Assembly: GCA_945923775.1 (NCBI GenBank)
Contig: CAMELR010000001.1
Span: 1 to 64,000 of the forward strand
Origin: an uncultured Clostridia bacterium
GTDB lineage: Bacteria > Bacillota > Clostridia > Oscillospirales > Ruminococcaceae
Direction of reading: 5' to 3'
DNA: 64,000 nt
Part shown: piece after piece, positions 15,424-24,721 of the stretch
How positions within the stretch are numbered: position 1 is the first letter of the stretch
Layout: each line of letters starts with the position of its first letter
The notes under the pieces: generated by a model
What the model was told of the DNA's origin: nothing
Database searches by the model: none
What the model saw: the letters and a program-made list of their open reading frames with translations, nothing else
Position numbers and translations under genes: made by a program

Positions 15424-17175
15424 ATGGCAGTCCCGGAAAGCTTCCTCCAGGAAGTGCGAGACGCAAACGAGATCGTTTCGCTAATTGAAAATTATGTCGA
15501 GCTGAAGCGCTCAGGGGCGACCTATTCCTGCCGCTGCCCGTTCCACTCGGAGCGTACTCCGTCGTTTCACGTCTACCCGAACACCCAGAGCTACTACTGC
15601 TTCGGCTGCGGCGCGGGCGGGGACGCGATAACATTTATCCGCACTATCGAGAACCTCGACTACATTGAAGCCGTCAGGTTCCTTGCGCAGCGTGCCGGGC
15701 TTCCCATGCCGGAGGACAGGAACGACGATTCCGCACGGCGCCGCCAGAGGTTCTACGAGATGAACCGCGAAGCCGGAAAGTTCTTCCACCGCCAGCTTTT
15801 CTCACCGGAGGGCGCGGACGGCTGGAACTACATCACCGGACGGCAGCTCACAGAGCACACGATACGTCACTTCGGGATCGGCTATGCGGTCAACGACTAC
15901 CACAAGCTCCACTATTACATGAGGAACCTCGGTTTCTCGGAGGACGAGCTGGTGGAGGGTTCCCTGCTGGTTCGGAACAACAACCGCGTCTACGACAAGT
16001 TCGTGAACCGCGTGATGTTCCCGATTTTCGACACCCGCGGCAACATCATCGCCTACGGCGGAAGGGCGCTCGACCCTAATGCCCCGGCAAAGTACCTCAA
16101 CAGCTCGGAGACCTACGTTTTCCAGAAGCGCGACAACCTTTTCGCGCTCAACTACGCAAAGAACTCCAAAGCCGACTACTTCATACTCTGCGAGGGCTAC
16201 ATGGACGTGATATCCATGCACCAGGCGGGGTTTGACAGCGCTGTCGCTACGCTGGGAACCGCTATAACAGCGACCCAGGCGCGGCTCATCGGTCGCATGG
16301 GCAAATCCGAGGTCATTCTTTCCTACGACGCGGACGGACCCGGGCAGAAAGCCGCTTCCCGCGGTATCAACCTGCTCAGCGAGGCGGGAGTCAAGGCGCG
16401 GGTGCTTCAGATGTCCGGCGCTAAGGACCCCGACGAATACATCAAGAAATTCGGCGCGGAGGCGTTCGCCCACCTTATCGAATCCTCCGGCGGCGCGATA
16501 GACTACGAGCTTGGCAAGCAGTCCGCAGGTCTCGACCTCAACAAGGAGGAGGACCGCGCGGCGTACCTCAAGAAGGCCGTAGTGTTCCTCGCGACGATAC
16601 ATAACCCGCTCGAGCGGGCGGTGTATGTCTCGAAGGCTGCCGAAACTGCGCGTATCCCCGCAGAGACCGTTCGGTTTGCAGTCGAGAGCGAAATTACGCG
16701 ACAAAGGAAGAAATCTGCGCGGGAAGAACAGCGCGAGCTGATCAATCCCCGCAATGTCGACCGGATAAATCCCGAATCCGCGAAGCTCCCCCGGGAGGAA
16801 AAAGCGGAGCGCGGGCTTATCTGCTTTGCGTTCCACAATCAGGACAAGCTCGAATATATCCGCCGGAAGCTCACGGGCGGGTTTGCCACCGAGTTCAACC
16901 GCAGGGTGTTCGAGTTCATGGAGCAGAAGCACAACGCCGGACAAGTCCTCACCGGAGGATTGTTCAACGAGGCGTTCACGACCCAGGAGGTCGGGCGGAT
17001 ATACGGCATTCTGAACGATTTCGCGCAGTTCGCTCATTCTGAGGACGTTATGAACGATTACATCACGGTGCTCAACGAGTATCATGAGAATATAAATAAT
17101 AAAGACCCCGGCAGCATGTCAGTTGACGAGCTGCTGGAGTTCGCACAGAAGCAAAAGGAGAAGAAAAGCAAATGA
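15424..17175 (+). CDS. dnaG: DNA primase
   Basis: A 583-residue primase. The N-terminal zinc ribbon has CRCPFH and [13 protein letters not shown] (ligands at about Cys/His 38-42 and Cys 59/62). The TOPRIM domain includes [16 protein letters not shown] (about 257-272), GTAITATQ and [11 protein letters not shown] (about 302-312). The C-terminal portion should bind the replicative helicase DnaB. The ATG at 15424 follows GGGGTGAGAAC. The last 4 bp overlap the sigma factor start (ATGA), the macromolecular-synthesis arrangement dnaG-rpoD. Confidence 0.95.
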   Translation: MAVPESFLQEVRDANEIVSLIENYVELKRSGATYSCRCPFHSERTPSFHVYPNTQSYYCFGCGAGGDAITFIRTIENLDYIEAVRFLAQRAGLPMPEDRNDDSARRRQRFYEMNREAGKFFHRQLFSPEGADGWNYITGRQLTEHTIRHFGIGYAVNDYHKLHYYMRNLGFSEDELVEGSLLVRNNNRVYDKFVNRVMFPIFDTRGNIIAYGGRALDPNAPAKYLNSSETYVFQKRDNLFALNYAKNSKADYFILCEGYMDVISMHQAGFDSAVATLGTAITATQARLIGRMGKSEVILSYDADGPGQKAASRGINLLSEAGVKARVLQMSGAKDPDEYIKKFGAEAFAHLIESSGGAIDYELGKQSAGLDLNKEEDRAAYLKKAVVFLATIHNPLERAVYVSKAAETARIPAETVRFAVESEITRQRKKSAREEQRELINPRNVDRINPESAKLPREEKAERGLICFAFHNQDKLEYIRRKLTGGFATEFNRRVFEFMEQKHNAGQVLTGGLFNEAFTTQEVGRIYGILNDFAQFAHSEDVMNDYITVLNEYHENINNKDPGSMSVDELLEFAQKQKEKKSK

Positions 17176-18263
17176 CAGAGAACAACGGCGGCGCAACAAC
17201 TCTTCGCGAGCTGCTGGCGCAGGGCAAGCAAAAGGGCAGCCTCACCACAAAGGAGATAACCGACGTACTGGAGGAACTCAACTTCGACGCAGAGCAGATC
17301 AACGGCATCTACGAGGAGCTTGAGAACCTCAACATTAAAATAGTAGACGACTACACCGCAGACCTCGACATTGACAACCTCATCGACCTCGCCGAGACCG
17401 AGAGCGCAGACGAGAGCTACGACACCGACGGCATGCTCGCCGACGACTCTGTAAAGCTCTACCTCAAGGAGATAGGACGTATCCCGCTGCTCACCACCGA
17501 GGAGGAGATAAAGCTCGCAGAGCGCATGGCAAACGGCGACCCCGCCGCAAAGAAGCGCCTGAGCGAGGCCAACCTCCGTCTGGTAGTAAGTATAGCAAAG
17601 AAATACGTAAGACGCGGCATGCAGTTCCTCGACCTTATTCAGGAAGGCAACCTCGGACTTATCAAGGCAGTCGACAAGTTCGACTACACAAAGGGATTCA
17701 AGTTCTCCACCTACGCTACATGGTGGATAAGACAGTCCATAACCCGTGCCATCGCAGACCAGGCGCGTACTATCCGTATTCCGGTGCACATGGTCGAGAC
17801 TATCACGAAGGTCAAGAAAATGCAGAGCCAGCTCCTCCACGCGAACGGCTACGAGCCTACCGAGGACGAGATAGCGGAAAAGCTCAACATGCCGCTTGAC
17901 AAGGTCCGCGAGATTATCCGCATAGCGCAGGACCCCGTTTCCCTTGAGACCCCTATCGGCGAGGAGGAGGACAGCCACCTCGGCGACTTCATTCCCGACG
18001 AGGACGCTCCCGCGCCTGCTGACGAAGCATGCAACAGCGTGCTCAAGCAGACCATCGGCGAAGTCCTCGACACGCTGACCGAGCGCGAGAAGCGCGTGAT
18101 CATACTGAGATTCGGTCTTATCGACGGCAGACAGAGAACGCTTGAGGAAGTAGGTCAGGAGTTCCAGGTAACGCGCGAGCGTATCAGGCAGATCGAAACC
18201 AAGGCGCTCCGCAAGCTCCGCCACCCCACCCGCAGCAAAAAGCTGAAGGACTTCCTCGAATGA
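17172..18263 (+). CDS. rpoD: RNA polymerase primary sigma factor (RpoD/SigA)
   Basis: A 363-residue sigma-70 protein with an N-terminal region 1.1-like segment (about 1-65), region 1.2-2 ([51 protein letters not shown] at about 178-188), region 3 and a canonical region 4 ending [19 protein letters not shown]...[15 protein letters not shown]. It should direct housekeeping transcription; the TTGACA/TATAAT-type promoters in this window fit. It is translationally coupled to dnaG and followed after 49 bp by a paralogue. Confidence 0.93.
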   Translation: MTENNGGATTLRELLAQGKQKGSLTTKEITDVLEELNFDAEQINGIYEELENLNIKIVDDYTADLDIDNLIDLAETESADESYDTDGMLADDSVKLYLKEIGRIPLLTTEEEIKLAERMANGDPAAKKRLSEANLRLVVSIAKKYVRRGMQFLDLIQEGNLGLIKAVDKFDYTKGFKFSTYATWWIRQSITRAIADQARTIRIPVHMVETITKVKKMQSQLLHANGYEPTEDEIAEKLNMPLDKVREIIRIAQDPVSLETPIGEEEDSHLGDFIPDEDAPAPADEACNSVLKQTIGEVLDTLTEREKRVIILRFGLIDGRQRTLEEVGQEFQVTRERIRQIETKALRKLRHPTRSKKLKDFLE

Positions 18264-18312
18264 TATACATATTCGAAACACGAGATCCGTTCAGAACTGG
18301 AAAGGAAAAACA

Positions 18313-19383
18313 ATGAGCAACGCAAAAGTTATCAGCGAACTTCTAGAACGCGGAAAACAGAGCGGCAAGCTCTCTACCAAGGAGATAACCGACGCCATTG
18401 AAGAAATGGACATCGACGCCGAGCAGATAAACAAGCTATACGACGACCTCGAAGCGAACAACATCGAGATAGTCGACGACATCGCGCCTGACGACCTCAA
18501 CAACGCCCTCGACTTCAACAGCGAGGAGGATACGGATTTTTCGTCTGACGGCATTGCGGTGGACGACCCGGTCAAGGTACACCTCAAGGAGATAGGCAGG
18601 ATCCCGCTGCTTTCCGCCGAGGAGGAGATACAGCTCGCAGAAAAGATCAGCGCCGGCGACGAGTACGCCCGCGACCGCCTTATTGAAGCTAACCTCCGGC
18701 TTGTTGTCAGTATTGCAAAGCATTTCGTCGGCAGAGGCATGCCGTTCCTCGACCTGATTCAGGAAGGCTACATCGGTCTGATAAAGGCAGTCGAGAAGTT
18801 CGACCACACCAAGGGCTACAAGTTCTCGACCTATGCCACATGGTGGATAAGGCAGTCAATTTCCCGCGCCATTGCTGACCAGGCGCGCACGATCCGCATA
18901 CCCGTTCACATGGTGGAGACCATCACGAAGGTCAAGAAGGCGCAGAATATGCTGCTCCACAAGAACGGCCACGAGCCTACAATTGAGGAGGTCGCACAGG
19001 AACTCAACATGACCCCCGAGCGCGTACGCGAGATAGTGCGTATCGCGCAGGATCCGGTTTCACTTGAGGCTCCGGTTGGAGAGGAAGAGGACAGCTTCCT
19101 CGGCGATTTCATTCCTGACGACGACGCTCCGGCTCCTATCGACAGCGCTATGCAGTCGGTATTCAAGGACGAGCTCAACAAGGCGCTGGATACCCTTCCC
19201 GCCAGGGAGCGCGACGTGCTGAAGTTCCGCTACGGCGTGGACAGCGACCGCTCTCACACCCTCGAGGAGGTCGGGAAGCAGTTCAACGTTACCCGCGAGC
19301 GTATCCGCCAGATCGAAGCGAAGGCGCTCAGAAAGCTGCGTCAGCAGTCCCGCAGCAAGAACCTCAGAATGTTCCTGGATTAA
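18313..19383 (+). CDS. Second RpoD-type sigma factor, tandem paralogue
   Basis: A 356-residue close paralogue of the upstream sigma factor along its whole length, including a region 1.1-like N-terminus, [20 protein letters not shown] and [17 protein letters not shown]. Differences cluster in region 2 ([19 protein letters not shown]), region 4.1 ([17 protein letters not shown] in place of [15 protein letters not shown]) and the end of region 4.2 ([14 protein letters not shown] in place of [14 protein letters not shown]). It is probably an alternative primary-like sigma with overlapping promoter recognition. It has its own AAAGGA site and shares the downstream terminator. Confidence 0.88.
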   Translation: MSNAKVISELLERGKQSGKLSTKEITDAIEEMDIDAEQINKLYDDLEANNIEIVDDIAPDDLNNALDFNSEEDTDFSSDGIAVDDPVKVHLKEIGRIPLLSAEEEIQLAEKISAGDEYARDRLIEANLRLVVSIAKHFVGRGMPFLDLIQEGYIGLIKAVEKFDHTKGYKFSTYATWWIRQSISRAIADQARTIRIPVHMVETITKVKKAQNMLLHKNGHEPTIEEVAQELNMTPERVREIVRIAQDPVSLEAPVGEEEDSFLGDFIPDDDAPAPIDSAMQSVFKDELNKALDTLPARERDVLKFRYGVDSDRSHTLEEVGKQFNVTRERIRQIEAKALRKLRQQSRSKNLRMFLD

Positions 19384-19388
19384 CAGTA

Positions 19389-19424
19389 AAATCCCCCGGA
19401 TTTCAGTTCCGGGGGATTTTTTTA
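19389..19424. terminator. Bidirectional terminator between the sigma gene and the LacI-family gene
   Basis: AAATCCCCCGGA (19389-19400) pairs with TCCGGGGGATTT (19408-19419), a 12-bp stem followed by T residues; the A-run before it serves the minus strand. Confidence 0.85.
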
Positions 19425-20453
19425 TGCTTCGTTGAGGTTCTTGACGCTTCCGCGGCGTACCAGCTTGCCGGTGACGAGGGTCCTTCCGCGGCGGTAGTTT
19501 CCGTCGCGTATCTTGTGCAGTATTATATCCACTGCCTCGGTGCTCATCACGCGGCTGTTTACGTCTATCGTGGTCAGGCGCGGGTTGCATATCGTGGAGT
19601 AAATGTGGTTATCGTAGCCGACTACCGAGATATCATCGGGAATGGAATAGCCCGCCGCCTTGAGCTGATTGACAAGCTTATATGCAGTCTCGTCGCAGTT
19701 GCAGACGAATGCGGTCGGCATATCGTTCGGCAGGGTGAACTCCGGGAAAATGTCGCTCTCGTTGCTGCGGTCGCCTATTACCCAGTCCTGGCGCAGCGGA
19801 ATGCGGTTTTCAAGCAGCGCCTTATAATACCCGAGGTATCTGTCCTGAATGGAGCTTGTGGAGCTTATGCTCCCAAGGAAGCCTATGCGGCGGTGTCCGT
19901 TTTCGATGAGGTGGCTTGTGAGCATGTAGGCTCCGTAGAAGCTGTCGGAGAGCACAGAGTCAACGTCCTCGCGGCTGCCGTAGAAATCCAGGAATACAGT
20001 CGGGAGGTTGTGCTCCATCAGGCGGTCGATGTAGTCCTCGGAGAGCTGACCCAGCACGATGAGCCCGTCGACCTTGTGGTCGAGAACCGTGTTGGGGACT
20101 TCCTCGACGGCGTTGGGGTCGGTCATGCTCTTGTTGTCGACTACCTCGAGCATTCCGTAGTAATTCTGGTTCTGGAGCAGCTCCACGATGTTGCGGTAAA
20201 CTATCCAGTAGAACGAGCTTGCGTCGCTGATGAAGTGCTTCGCTACGATTATCCCTATGTTGTAGGTCAGTCCGTCCTTCGCGCCGTGGGAGCCTGCATG
20301 TACGCGGTAGCCCATTTCGGTCGCCTTCTGCTTTATCCTCTCGCGGAGCTCCACGCTTACGCCGTCGCGGTCGCCCAGCGCCTTTGAGACGGTTACGGTG
20401 CTGACGTTCATAACCTTAGCGATATCGCTCATTGTAACAGCTTTTTTAGTCAT
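19422..20453 (-). CDS. LacI-family transcriptional regulator
   Basis: A 343-residue protein with an N-terminal LacI HTH (VTMSDIAKVMNVSTVTVSKALGDRDGVS, about 6-33) and hinge region, then a periplasmic-binding-protein-like effector domain (NIGIIVAKHF, VDGLIVLGQL, RRIGFLGSIS, DDISVVGYDN). The effector is not deducible, and no sugar genes adjoin it. The ATG at 20453 follows GAAAGGATATAAA. The upstream region is shared with two tiny rightward genes and holds a 26-bp near-palindrome. Confidence 0.88.
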   Translation of the reverse strand: MTKKAVTMSDIAKVMNVSTVTVSKALGDRDGVSVELRERIKQKATEMGYRVHAGSHGAKDGLTYNIGIIVAKHFISDASSFYWIVYRNIVELLQNQNYYGMLEVVDNKSMTDPNAVEEVPNTVLDHKVDGLIVLGQLSEDYIDRLMEHNLPTVFLDFYGSREDVDSVLSDSFYGAYMLTSHLIENGHRRIGFLGSISSTSSIQDRYLGYYKALLENRIPLRQDWVIGDRSNESDIFPEFTLPNDMPTAFVCNCDETAYKLVNQLKAAGYSIPDDISVVGYDNHIYSTICNPRLTTIDVNSRVMSTEAVDIILHKIRDGNYRRGRTLVTGKLVRRGSVKNLNEA

Positions 20454-20550
20454 TTTATATCCTTTCGGGCATGTAGAACAAATTAAGTATATACTAATAT
20501 TTTAAGTAATTTTGTTTGATTTGTAAATAAGCTGATTTAACAAAATTTAG

Positions 20551-20576
20551 TGCAAATTTTTGTACAAATTGTTGCA
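20551..20576. promoter_or_regulatory. 26-bp near-palindrome, candidate LacI-family operator
   Basis: TGCAA (20551-20555) and TTGCA (20572-20576) flank a perfect 10-bp core TTTGTACAAA (20559-20568); 20 of 26 positions are symmetric. It lies about 98 bp upstream of the LacI-family start and 73 bp upstream of the small membrane-protein gene. Confidence 0.5.
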
Positions 20577-20648
20577 ATGGCTGTTCCGCGAAAATGCTGT
20601 AACCAATTTCCCGGCTTTGGAATACTATAAGGCAGTAAGGAAAGCGGG

Positions 20649-20825
20649 GTGAGGCTGTTGAGACGACCCAGAAAGCGGAAACGCCGCTGCGGGATAGGCG
20701 CTGCGCTTGCAGTCGCGGCATTTTTCGGGGCGGTGATGTGCATATCGTTCTTTTCACTGAAGGTGCTGCTCTTTGCGGTCGCATTCCTGCTGATCGTCAT
20801 AGGCATTTTTCTGCTTAGGTGCTGA
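20649..20825 (+). CDS. Small basic membrane protein (58 aa), unknown function
   Basis: GTG at 20649 after TAAGGAAAGC opens a 58-codon frame ending TGA at 20825; a TTG four codons in, behind GGGGTGAGG, is an alternative start. The product begins MRLLRRPRKRKRRCG, a strongly basic cytoplasmic N-terminus, followed by two hydrophobic segments (IGAALAVAAFFGAVMCISFF and VLLFAVAFLLIVIGIFLL) and ends LRC. It lies 18 bp before a SpoVM-like gene, so a sporulation-envelope role is possible. I do not recognise a family. Confidence 0.5.
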   Translation: MRLLRRPRKRKRRCGIGAALAVAAFFGAVMCISFFSLKVLLFAVAFLLIVIGIFLLRC

Positions 20826-20843
20826 TACTGGAAAGGAGTACAT

Positions 20844-20930
20844 ATGAAGATCGTAGTACTGAAAAGTCCGAAGCTGTTCGCAGGACTGCTTCGCGCGGTG
20901 TTCGGAATCAAGAAAATGCCTGCGGAGTAA
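20844..20930 (+). CDS. spoVM: SpoVM-like sporulation peptide (28 aa)
   Basis: An ATG behind GAAAGGAGTACAT opens a 28-codon frame, MKIVVLKSPKLFAGLLRAVF then GIKKMPAE. Bacillus subtilis SpoVM has the same plan: MK, three hydrophobic residues, K-x-PK, a Gly-centred amphipathic helix with an Arg, then a basic tail. SpoVM sits on the forespore outer membrane, senses its curvature and anchors SpoIVA to start coat assembly. The match is by eye over a short peptide, but spacing of Lys, Pro, Gly and Arg agrees. It is followed by a hairpin-rich non-coding region. Confidence 0.72.
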   Translation: MKIVVLKSPKLFAGLLRAVFGIKKMPAE

Positions 20931-20931
20931 A

Positions 20932-21167
20932 CAAAAGAGCGGCGCTGAGCCGCTCTGAGACCGTCGAAAAAGTCCCGTTGGGACTTTTCCGCCGAACATC
21001 CGCGCCGCGCGCACGGTTTGTCGGCAAAGCCGACAAACCGCACACTTGCGCGGATAGAAGTGTTTTTTGCCTCGGCAGAGCTGAGGCAAAAAACGTATTT
21101 CAAAAGCCCGCTTCGCGGGCAAAATCAATTTTTGAGAAACTGAGAGCGGCGCTGAGCCGCTCTTTTG
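20932..21167. repeat. Hairpin cassette with 12-bp terminal inverted repeats
   Basis: The ends are CAAAAGAGCGGC (20932-20943) and GCCGCTCTTTTG (21156-21167), perfect inverted repeats. Inside are six perfect hairpins: AGAGCGGC/GCCGCTCT at 20936-20956 and an identical copy at 21143-21163; AAAAGTCCC/GGGACTTTT at 20968-20988; a 12-bp stem at 21014-21040 within outer arms ATCCGCG/CGCGGAT (20998-21004, 21049-21055); a 12-bp stem at 21062-21094; and GCCCGC/GCGGGC at 21106-21120. It could be a small non-autonomous mobile element or a stacked set of terminators between convergent genes. I see no target-site duplication. Confidence 0.6.
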
Positions 21168-21171
21168 CTAT
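21143..21171 (+). terminator. Probable terminator of the spoVM transcript
   Basis: The right-hand copy of AGAGCGGC-gctga-GCCGCTCT is followed by TTTTGCTATTTT, a usable rho-independent terminator for the plus strand. On the minus strand the hairpin at 21106-21120 followed by TTTTG could serve pepV. Confidence 0.55.
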
Positions 21172-21172
21172 T

Positions 21173-22558
21173 TTATCCGCAGATGTCAGCTATCGCGCAG
21201 GCGAACAGCACGGCGTCCTTCAGAAGCTCGTCCTCGGTGATGAACTCGTCGTTGCCGTGCATGTGGTAGTCGGTATCCCCGCGCTCTACGCCGAACGCAA
21301 CGCCGCCTTCCACCGTGTGGACGTAAGTCCCGCCGCCGATGGCAATGCAGTGACCCGGCTCGCCCTCGACCTCGCTGTAGACCTTCAGCAGCTTCTGCAC
21401 GAATTCGCTGTCCTCCGGAACGCAGTGCGGCTGCTCCTCCATGTTCTTCCCGTAGTGGAGCCCGCAGTTCTCAAGCGCCGCCGAGAGCTTCCCCACAACG
21501 TCCGGTAGCTCTGCCGACACCGGGTAGCGTATGTCGATACAGCCGGTGACGTTTCCGTTATGCATTGCGAACTTACTGAAAGTCAGGGTCAGCGCGCCGG
21601 ATTCCGTATCCTCTATCTTTAGCCCTGCCGACTTTCCGTCGGTCTCGCCGAACGGGAACATCAGCTTCAGACCGCGGAATATCTCGCGCTCCCCGCCGGA
21701 AAGCGGGAGTCTGTTCAGCAGCGCAATAAGCGCGGTCACAGCGTTGACGCCTGTCTGCGGCGTAGACGCATGCGCCGACCTTCCGGAGCTGTACAGCGTG
21801 ATGTCGCCGTTTTCGGCGGCTTCCGCCCTGATCACCGCCCCGGTGGAGTTCGCCTGGACAGCCGCGAGAACCTCGTCGTATGAAACCCCGCGCAGCACCG
21901 CTGACGCCTTATCGGGGACCGCATTCGGAATGCTTCCGCCCTCGAACGAACGAACCAGCCCCGGCTCGTACTTGCCGAGGATATCGGCGCGTATCATTCC
22001 CTTTTCAATGTTTATCACCGGGAAGCTGCCGTCCGGCGTGAACACCATCGGCGGAAGCTCGTGGGTGCTGCGGTATATCTCCAGATCCTCGGAGCCGTTC
22101 TCCTCGTCAGTTCCGAACAGCAGGCGCACTCCCTTTTTGAGCGGGATCCCGAGTTCCTTTATGCAGTACAGCGCCATCAGCGAAGCCGCGCAGGGTCCCT
22201 TGTCGTCGATGACTCCCCTGCCGAACAGTTTTCCATCACGGCGGGTGAGCTGGAACGGCGGGTAGCTCCAGTTGAGCGGCTCCGCCGGAACAACATCGAG
22301 GTGGCACAGTATGCCGAGTCCCACCTTCCCGGAGGGAGCGTAATCGGCAGTACCCATCACGTTGTCATGACAGCCGGTCACGAAGCCGTGTTCGCGGCAT
22401 ATCTCAAGCATTTTGTCGAGGGCGCGGCGTGGTTCGGCTCCGAAGGGAGCGGACTGCTCCGGCTTGCCCTTTACGCTCGGTATCTCCACAAGCTGCCTTA
22501 TGATATCCACCATTTCCTCACGGTGAGAATATACGAACTCTGAAATTTTCTCCTTCAT
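21173..22558 (-). CDS. pepV: M20-family dipeptidase, PepV/Sapep type
   Basis: A 461-residue cytoplasmic zinc peptidase. Metal-site motifs are CHLDVVPA (about 85-92), GRGVIDDKGP (about 113-122) and LFGTDEENGSEDL (about 147-159), plus a lid/dimer domain insert and a C-terminal HGNDEFITEDELL. It should cleave dipeptides with unspecific side chains, recycling peptides imported or made in the cell. The ATG follows GGAGGAAGAGC. It follows the 142-residue membrane gene by 61 bp. Confidence 0.9.
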   Translation of the reverse strand: MKEKISEFVYSHREEMVDIIRQLVEIPSVKGKPEQSAPFGAEPRRALDKMLEICREHGFVTGCHDNVMGTADYAPSGKVGLGILCHLDVVPAEPLNWSYPPFQLTRRDGKLFGRGVIDDKGPCAASLMALYCIKELGIPLKKGVRLLFGTDEENGSEDLEIYRSTHELPPMVFTPDGSFPVINIEKGMIRADILGKYEPGLVRSFEGGSIPNAVPDKASAVLRGVSYDEVLAAVQANSTGAVIRAEAAENGDITLYSSGRSAHASTPQTGVNAVTALIALLNRLPLSGGEREIFRGLKLMFPFGETDGKSAGLKIEDTESGALTLTFSKFAMHNGNVTGCIDIRYPVSAELPDVVGKLSAALENCGLHYGKNMEEQPHCVPEDSEFVQKLLKVYSEVEGEPGHCIAIGGGTYVHTVEGGVAFGVERGDTDYHMHGNDEFITEDELLKDAVLFACAIADICG

Positions 22559-22619
22559 GCTCTTCCTCCAAATATAAAGCTGACTGTATTTTCGCCGGAA
22601 ACTGCATTTTTATACATGT

Positions 22620-23048
22620 TCAGCCGCCTATCCTTACAGTATCACTGATCTCAGCCGCTCTGCCGTTTTCGTCGATACTGATACGGTAAAAGTGTTCAAG
22701 ATGATCTGGCATTACCGGACCGTCGTCGGTGTAAATATAGTACCACAGACTGCCTCCCTTGCCCGTGGTATACATGTCGATATCCGGCTCGCCGTAGCGC
22801 TTTACGATATCCTGCACAGTGCTTCCGGAAACAGCCCAATCATTGAATCTGTAGTAGGTCGCGTGGGAATTAGTGAACAGCAGAACCGCCGCAGTTACCG
22901 CGCCCGCCGCAATGAGAAAAGCCAGCCGTCCGCCGAGCCTTCTCTGCTTCACTATACCATGCATCATGACCGCTAGCGAAGCCGCGCACAGCGCCAGACA
23001 AATCAGGATCGCGCCGACATAAGCCGCCAGCATGTACCACGCGTTCAT
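22620..23048 (-). CDS. Small membrane protein of unknown function (142 aa)
   Basis: Residues 5-31 and about 43-60 are hydrophobic, predicting two membrane helices; the remainder (YYRFNDWAVSGSTVQDIVKRY...) looks extracytoplasmic. SGSTVQDIVKRYGEPDID resembles the short helix-Gly-x-Pro-Asp segments of SmpA/BamE-like lipoproteins, but I cannot assign a family. Its ATG overlaps the recN stop codon by 1 bp (TAATG), so it is translationally coupled to recN. Confidence 0.65.
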   Translation of the reverse strand: MNAWYMLAAYVGAILICLALCAASLAVMMHGIVKQRRLGGRLAFLIAAGAVTAAVLLFTNSHATYYRFNDWAVSGSTVQDIVKRYGEPDIDMYTTGKGGSLWYYIYTDDGPVMPDHLEHFYRISIDENGRAAEISDTVRIGG

Positions 23049-24709
23049 TATTCCACCTGCCTGCTGAGCATTTCTTCCGCGGCTTTCAGACCGCTTTCGG
23101 TCAGCCCGCCGTCCATTATGCGGGCGAGCTCCTGCTTTCTGCCCTCGTGGTCTAACGGAACTATCTGCGTGTAGGTACGCTTGTCGTCAGTCTGCTTTTC
23201 GATCAGCATGTGGGTCTGCGCAAGCGCCGCTATCTGCGCGAGGTGAGTTATGCACAGTACCTGGCGCTTCCGGGCGGTCTCCGCAAGCTTTATGCCGACC
23301 TTCGCGGCAGTCCTGCCGCTTATACCCGCGTCTACCTCGTCGAAAATCATCGTCGGGATATCGTCGCCCTCCGCCATTACGCTCTTTATCGCGAGCATTA
23401 CACGGGAAAGCTCGCCGCCGCTCGCCGTCTTGTTGAGCGGCTTCGGCTCCTCGCCGGCGTTCGCGGAGATCAGTATCTCCACCTCGTCCATGCCGTTTAT
23501 CGTGATCTTATCCGGCCGCACGTCGAATGTCAGCGTTACGTTCGGCATGTTCAGGAACCTCAGCACCTCGCATATCTCCGCAGAGAGCTTCTCGGAGGCC
23601 TCCCGGCGCTTTGCGCTGATATCCTCCGCCATGCGCTTCACCTGACCCGCAAGCTCGTGCTTCTCCTCGGAGAGCCGCTCTATCTCACCGTCCAGCCCGG
23701 AGAGCTGCGACAGCTCCTGCCGGCACTCCTCGAGGTAGTCGACAAGCTGGTCGGGATCCATGTTGTACTTACGGCAGGCATGCTTCATCGCGGAGACCCT
23801 GTCCTCGAGGTCGGCTTCGCGCTCCTCGTTGTCGTCGGCTCCGAACGCCATTGAAGCCGCTTCGCTGCTGATGTCCTCAAGCTCCGGGAGAAGCTCCTCA
23901 AGCCTGCGGTAGAGCGCGTCGGCCTCCGGAAGCACCGCCCCCGCCGCCGCAAACGAGTTCATCGACTGCCGGACAAGCTCCACCGCACCGGGATTTTCCT
24001 CGCCATTGAGCAGGTTATTCGCGGTGAACAGCGCGCCCTGTATCTTCGCGGTGCTGCGTATCTTCTGGAGCTCCTCCTCCATGCGCTCGCCGTCGCCGTA
24101 ATCCAGCCCAAGCTCGGTGAGTTCCTCGATGATGGCGGTTAACTGAGCCGTGCGGAGTTCCCGGGTCTTGTTCTCCTCCTGCATTTCGCGGAGCTTCCTC
24201 GAGAGCTTCGAGAACCTGCGGAATTCCCCGCGGTACGCCTCGAGCAGCCCGTCAATCTCCCCGTAGCTGTCGAGGATCTGGCGCTGGTTGTCGTTGTTCA
24301 TGAGAATCCGGTTCTCATGCTGGCCGTGGATATCCACCAGCAGCTCCCCGACCTCCCGGAGCATTGCCGCCGTCGCCGCTCTGCCGTTTATCCGCGCGGA
24401 GCTTTTGCCTTCGGAGGTTATCTCGCGCATGAGCACAAGCTCGCCGTCCTCGGAGGAAAAACCAAGCTCCGACAGCTTCGCCTTCACGCGGTCGGAAATA
24501 TCGTCGAACAGCGCGGAAATAACCGCCTTTGGCGCCCCGCTGCGGACGATATCCTTGTTAGTCCTGCCGCCGAGCACCGCGTTGATACCGCCGATGATGA
24601 CGCTCTTGCCCGCGCCGGTCTCGCCGGTGAAAACGTTGAACGCGCCGCCGAATTCCACGGAGGCTTTTTCTATAACTGCAAGGTTTTCAATAGAAAGTTC
24701 TCTTAACAA
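23048..24709 (-). CDS. recN: DNA repair protein RecN
   Basis: A 553-residue SMC-like ATPase. Walker A is FTGETGAGKSVIIGG (about 28-42), the signature TASGGELSRVMLAIK (about 424-438) and Walker B PTMIFDEVDAGISG (about 447-460); the central third is coiled coil with abundant Glu/Leu. RecN acts early in double-strand-break repair. It follows argR by 12 bp, the usual Firmicutes argR-recN pair. Confidence 0.95.
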   Translation of the reverse strand: MLRELSIENLAVIEKASVEFGGAFNVFTGETGAGKSVIIGGINAVLGGRTNKDIVRSGAPKAVISALFDDISDRVKAKLSELGFSSEDGELVLMREITSEGKSSARINGRAATAAMLREVGELLVDIHGQHENRILMNNDNQRQILDSYGEIDGLLEAYRGEFRRFSKLSRKLREMQEENKTRELRTAQLTAIIEELTELGLDYGDGERMEEELQKIRSTAKIQGALFTANNLLNGEENPGAVELVRQSMNSFAAAGAVLPEADALYRRLEELLPELEDISSEAASMAFGADDNEEREADLEDRVSAMKHACRKYNMDPDQLVDYLEECRQELSQLSGLDGEIERLSEEKHELAGQVKRMAEDISAKRREASEKLSAEICEVLRFLNMPNVTLTFDVRPDKITINGMDEVEILISANAGEEPKPLNKTASGGELSRVMLAIKSVMAEGDDIPTMIFDEVDAGISGRTAAKVGIKLAETARKRQVLCITHLAQIAALAQTHMLIEKQTDDKRTYTQIVPLDHEGRKQELARIMDGGLTESGLKAAEEMLSRQVE

Positions 24710-24721
24710 GCGGCATTCTCC

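Noticed and set aside
20754-21508. Several open frames crossing the hairpin cassette on both strands.
   Set aside because: They extend through perfect palindromes and into pepV antisense; the peptides are low-complexity and lack ribosome sites.
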